NCBI RefSeq assembly: GCF_000801105.2
Contig: NC_079511.1
Location: 23,335,792-23,399,791 of the forward strand
DNA length: 64,000 bases
From: Raphanus sativus
Lineage: Eukaryota > Streptophyta > Magnoliopsida > Brassicales > Brassicaceae
Reading direction: 5' to 3'
The translations under genes and the position numbers were made by a program. Shown in pieces: positions 60,125 through 64,000 of this stretch; the stretch's first letter is position 1; each line of letters opens with the position of its first letter. The notes under the pieces were generated by a model that saw nothing but the letters and a program-made list of their open reading frames with translations, had not been told where the DNA came from and ran no database searches.

Positions 60125-60824
60125 GGGGGAAGTTGGAGCAGAAGACGAGGAGGAAAAAACCAGAGCAAGAAGACTAGGAGGAAAAACCTAGAGCAGATCC
60201 GAGATTTTAGACTTAGAGAATCATCTTAGTTTAGAGAACGTAGGACTTAGGTGGCCAGACTAGCGAGACAAGACCTAGAACCTCCAGCTTCCCCCTGTCC
60301 TATTTCCATCGTGTTAGCATATCTCTACTCCTCTCGGAAAGATCCAACGATTAGTTTTTACTTAGAGTTCCGCACATAGAATCCTAGGCATTAATCTCGA
60401 CATGCCTGTTTCCATGACCAACCCTCATACTAGACAAACTCTGCCAGGCAGTTCGATCTCTTGTTCAAATCTTTCTAACTGAACTACGTCCGACTTGATC
60501 CTCGAGAAGGGGTACGTAGGCAGACTTTCTCAAGGTCCAGTCCCAAATCTTAACAAAACCTTTTTCGTACGGTTTTCGTCTTTTGTTATCGAGCTACGAC
60601 TCGATAGCGACCGAGCGTGGTGTCGTGATCCGTTCGCTATAGCAACTGAGCTCTCGTTCGTGACCCGACTGCCATCGCGATCGGGTTTTGCCGTGGCTTG
60701 AGGTCCGTTTTCCAAGTGTTTGAACCTATCGCAAAGCTACAATTCTCTTAGGATGCTTGTTTGCGGAGGTTTAGTCCTTTGATAACAAAGTTTCGTTTGA
60801 TTTTAAATAATTGTTACTTTCTTA

Positions 60825-60965
60825 AATCGTTGATTTCTCAAGTCGTTGACTAAGAAATCGTTGATTTCTTAAATCGTTTATTAAGAAATCGTTGTTTTTT
60901 AAGAAATCGTTGATTTCTGAAGTCGTTTGATTAGAAAATCGTTGTTTTAAAGAATCTTTGTCTTA
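60825..60965 (+). repeat. Degenerate tandem repeat of the aagaaatcgttgattt motif
   Basis: About six imperfect copies of a roughly 20-30-bp unit containing aatcgttgatttct or its variant, often as short inverted pairs. Non-coding. Confidence 0.6.
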
Positions 60966-61098
60966 AAACAAGATTTTTCCGCAAATTCTTTCGTATAGAT
61001 TTTTCTTTTCCAAAAAACCGTAAAAAAGTTCTTAAGTAAATAATTTTAAACGGAACTTTTGGATGCCAAATTTGCCTTGTCCGATCTCGACGCCAACA

Positions 61099-61445
61099 AA
61101 CAAATCTATTGAGGTGTACGAAATTTAATGAATACTCTTATAACAAGGTGTAAAATCCATCACGAGGTATACAATTCTATCTTGGTGTATAAATATATTG
61201 TGGTGTACGAAATTAAAGTTGTGTGCACCTTTTGCAATTCGATTGTGGTGTACAAATTAAAGCTTATGATCATGTTTAAATATAAACCGTTTTAAGTTTG
61301 TATGATTAATGATAAAAAATATTTATAAGATAATAATCAAGATATTAATTAAGAAATTTAAAATTTTAAACTTATAATTAAAAACTTAATACTAAACAAA
61401 ATATTAAAAAGTTTGCATACATTTAAAGTACAAATTAAAAACATA
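61099..61445. other. AT-rich DNA with scattered ggtgta repeats
   Basis: Imperfect copies of attgtggtgtacgaaatt occur around 61108, 61170, 61198 and 61248. No gene seen. Confidence 0.5.
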
Positions 61446-61696
61446 TTAAATAAGATAAGATAAGATAGAGACCGGGAATTTATGCGTCCGACCCGCCGCG
61501 AGATCCTCGTCGGAATGAGATTCGATATCGTCGTCTGGGTATTTGTTCATCCTGAGCTTCCCAGACCCAAGAGTATCGTCACTCCTATCATCTTAGTCCT
61601 CGCCGATGTGGGTATCTCCGCGATACCACCCCAATGGTCACTCTTATCATCTTCGTCCTCTTCCTTTTCACTGTTAAGGCGTTTGCGAGGGCTGTT
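61446..61696. other. GC-richer gene-like fragment, unrecognised
   Basis: About 220 bp with open frames on both strands and CpG-rich, coding-like composition, cut off by the copia element (candidate TSD gtccg, 61697-61701). It may be an exon or 5' region of a host gene. I cannot name it. Confidence 0.3.
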
Positions 61697-61701
61697 GTCC
61701 G

Positions 61702-61970
61702 TGTAGAAATCAAAGACTCAATATAAGAATATGCTCTCTTATTAACTTGAGAAACTTGCTCAAAACTCAAGCTCTAAAACACCAAAACTCTTAAGTGATA
61801 TCACATCTCAATATCTCCTTATATAGAGTTTATATTTTCCTAATCCTAATAGATAAATACAACTTTAGATAACTCCTAAAACTTCTCATATTTATCATTC
61901 CATGTCTCGGTAGGATTAGGACTCTTTGCTTGCTTCCTAAGCTTCCTTGTTGTTCAAGCTTATCCCAACA
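61702..61970 (-). repeat. 3' LTR of the degraded copia element
   Basis: The LTR starts TGTAGAAATC and ends CCCAACA. The pol frame reads through the polypurine tract and ends about 34 bp inside this LTR at 61937. Confidence 0.8.
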
Positions 61971-63995
61971 TACTCCCCCTTAAGCTTGAACTTCATTTCA
62001 CTCACATCTTGCATCCCAATGAGCTCTCTCATCTCTCTGAATTTGATCCTTCCGAGAGCCTTAGTTAGTATGTCCGCCTTTTGATAGCTCCCTGGAACAT
62101 GTTCAACTTCTAGTAAGCCCTTTTCCACACATTCCCTGATAAAATGGTAGCGAGTATGAATGTGTTTTGATCGGCCATGGAACATCGGGTTTCTTGTGAG
62201 CGCAATGGCTGATTGATTGTCTATTCGAATAACTGTCTTTCTGCACAATGTCTCACTGATCTCTCCGAGTAAATCCTGCAACCAGATAGCTTGTCGAGCA
62301 GCTTCAGTACCAGCCATGAACTCCGCCTCGCAACTAGACAACGCTACTGTGTCTTGCTTTTGCGAGCACCAAGTGATTGGACTGTCGCCTAAGTAGAACA
62401 CGTGACCTGTCGTACTCTTGCCATCGTCTTGATCAACGTTGTAGCTAGAATCACTGTAACCAACAAGTTGTGCAGACTTGTTTCTGCCAAACGTTATTCC
62501 ATAACCTGTAGTCCCCTTTAAGTAACGCAAGCATTGTTTCATAGCGGCTCCATGTGACTCTTTAGGATCTTGCATGTACCTGCTAAGTACTCCAACGCAA
62601 TATGACAAGTCTGGACGCGTATGTAGTAGGTACCGTAAGCATCCTATGTTCCTTCTATAGCTCGTTGCATCAATAGACTTCTCTCCTTCGGCTTTAGAAA
62701 GCTTTAGTCCAGAGTCCATAGGCGTGTGCACAGGATTGCAGTCCGCCATGCCAGCTTCCTCGAGTATTCTCTTTGCATAGTTCTTTTGACATAGCGTGAT
62801 TCCTTCTTGATGTTGCGTGACTTCTATTCCAAGATAGTATGTCAATCTCCCAAGGTTACTCATCTCAAACTCTCCTGACATCTCTTTCTTGAACTCGTTG
62901 ATATGCTGTATGTTTCTTCCAGTGACAAACAAATCATCAACGTAAACAGCTACGATGAGAAGGTCTCCTTGCACCAACTTCCGATACACTGATGGTTCTT
63001 TTGAACATTTTACGAACTGAAGTTTCTGAGACACGCATTCAGCTTATGATTCCAAGCTCGTGGCGCTTGTCGAAGACCATACAGTGCCTTATGTAGCTTG
63101 TATACTTTGCTCTCAGACCCTTTTACTTCGAAACCCTCCGGTTGAGAGACAAACACAGTTTCCTTCAAGTCTCCGTGTAGGAATGCCGTTTTGACGTCAA
63201 GGTGGTGTATCTCTCAGTCGTGTGCTGCAGCTATGTTTATGAGCAATATCTGATCGTCTCTATTCTTGCCACTGGAGCATAAACCTCATCGAAGTCGATA
63301 CCGTGTCTCTGCACATATCCTTTTGCAACAAGACGCGCCTTGAACTTGTTTATGCTTCCATCTGAGTTCTTCTTTAACTTGAAAATCCACTTTAATCCAA
63401 TGGGTTTAACGCCATCAGGAAGATCTACAAGCATCCAAGTTCCATTCTTTTCAATTGAGTTCAACTCGTCAACACAAGCTGCCTTCCACTCCTTAGAATC
63501 TTTTGCTTCGCTAAAGCTTCTTGGTTCGCAATTGATAATTGATAACAGAGTTTCACCTTCTTCTTCTGCTTCTGACAGTAACAACACATAGTCGTCTAAG
63601 TAGGATGGAACCTTTGTCTGTCTCTGTGACCTCCTCAAAGTCGGTTCTGCATCTTCTTCTCCCTCATCTCCAGACAACTCTGTTACAGTAACCTCTGTTT
63701 CGTCTTTCTCAGATTTTGGTTCTGAAAGTTCAGTGCTTGTTTCTTCAGTTATCTCCTCTGAAATCCCGTGATTTCCATAACTTCCCAAGCTGATACTAAA
63801 CTCTCCTGTCGTGCTCTGTTCTTCGTCTTCTTTACTCCAATTCCATCCTTTACTTTCTTCGAAGATAACATCACGACTAACGACAATCGTTTTCGTCCGT
63901 GGATCGAACATTCTATATGCCTTCGATCCTGGTTCTGTCCCAAGGTTTATAAGTACCCTAGATCGATATTCCAGCTTCTTCAGATGCGGCTTCAC
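61937..63995 (-). pseudogene. Copia integrase tail, reverse transcriptase and RNase H, broken
   Basis: From 63995 to 63237 the frame holds the end of integrase and the start of reverse transcriptase ([35 protein letters not shown]). The frame then shifts near 63240, and a TGA interrupts near 63213 ([20 protein letters not shown]). RT continues to [10 protein letters not shown] and shifts again near 63033. The last segment (63034-61937) has YVDDLFVTG, the RNase H blocks [10 protein letters not shown] and IDNQSAIAL, and the complete tail including ADILTKALGRIKF. That tail is what the young copy at 5.5-10.3 kb has lost. Confidence 0.88.
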
Positions 63996-64000
63996 TACCT

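Larger units (their letters stand above)
59104..61098 (+). mobile_element. Probable gypsy-type (Athila-like) solo LTR
   Basis: A block of distinct, GC-richer composition begins TGTTGGGATC and plausibly ends GCCAACA, about 1,995 bp. It contains a promoter-like TATATAA (60118-60124). No primer site, internal domain or second copy follows, which fits a solo LTR. Flanking bases (aaaat / aacaa) do not form a clean TSD, so the right end is uncertain. The Athila assignment is from size and the start motif only. Confidence 0.5.
61702..64000 (-). mobile_element. Degraded Ty1/copia element, 3' part (continues past the window)
   Basis: A 269-bp LTR (TGTAG...CAACA) is followed by a polypurine tract (tactccccctt on the plus strand, 61971-61981) and then minus-strand pol sequence to the window edge. 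The layout and many protein motifs match the young element at 5.5-10.3 kb, but this copy is broken and belongs to a related subfamily. Confidence 0.85.

Overview
The window is plant nuclear DNA, most likely from a Brassicaceae species. The few host genes resemble Arabidopsis families (a DUF3537 membrane protein, the nucleoporin gp210, an RPS5-type CNL resistance gene, alpha-COP). The dominant repeats are Arabidopsis-style Helitrons with TCTATACTATTAAA-like 5' ends and hairpin-CTAG 3' ends, Ty1/copia elements primed by initiator tRNA-Met, and L1-type LINEs. Only two host genes look intact. The rest is a layered, AT-rich repeat landscape like pericentromeric or otherwise gene-poor chromatin. Gene models are my own splice calls. 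Family names come from motif recognition, not from a search.

Layout. 1.3-5.4 kb: a complete gag-only LTR retrotransposon (622-bp LTRs, TSD tatga) with one 641-codon ORF. 5.5-10.3 kb: a young, nearly intact Ty1/copia element on the minus strand (296-bp LTRs with 2 differences, TSD ttctt). 11.0-14.3 kb: a four-exon DUF3537 gene on the minus strand, with a retroposon in intron 1. 14.9-21.3 kb: Helitron ends enclosing a hAT-like element and a gene-like island that may be captured host sequence. 24.1-30.3 kb: a LINE nested inside an older, 5'-truncated LINE, both on the minus strand. 30.3-42.5 kb: MITEs, Helitron ends, a truncated CNL pseudogene, an alpha-COP pseudogene fragment, an LTR-element remnant and local duplications. 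42.9-46.2 kb: a ten-exon, minus-strand gp210-like gene. 46.4-53.2 kb: Helitrons, a broken copia element and a clean hAT MITE. 53.6-58.3 kb: a LINE with a terminal RNase H domain and a perfect 15-bp TSD. 59.1-61.1 kb: a probable gypsy solo LTR carrying a GC-rich minisatellite. 61.7-64.0 kb: the 3' part of another degraded copia element, cut by the window edge.

The most interesting item is the gp210-like gene. Canonical plant gp210 is a giant nuclear-pore membrane glycoprotein of about 1,900 residues. Here ten exons with GT-AG boundaries join in one open frame into a protein of about 406 residues. It keeps a signal peptide, one Ig-like segment and the C-terminal transmembrane anchor, but lacks most of the lumenal domain. 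It could be a miniaturised nucleoporin paralog.

The genes do not form a pathway. The main biology here is transposable-element turnover: parasitic gag-only elements, nesting, 5' truncation, solo-LTR formation, and duplication or capture of host gene pieces.
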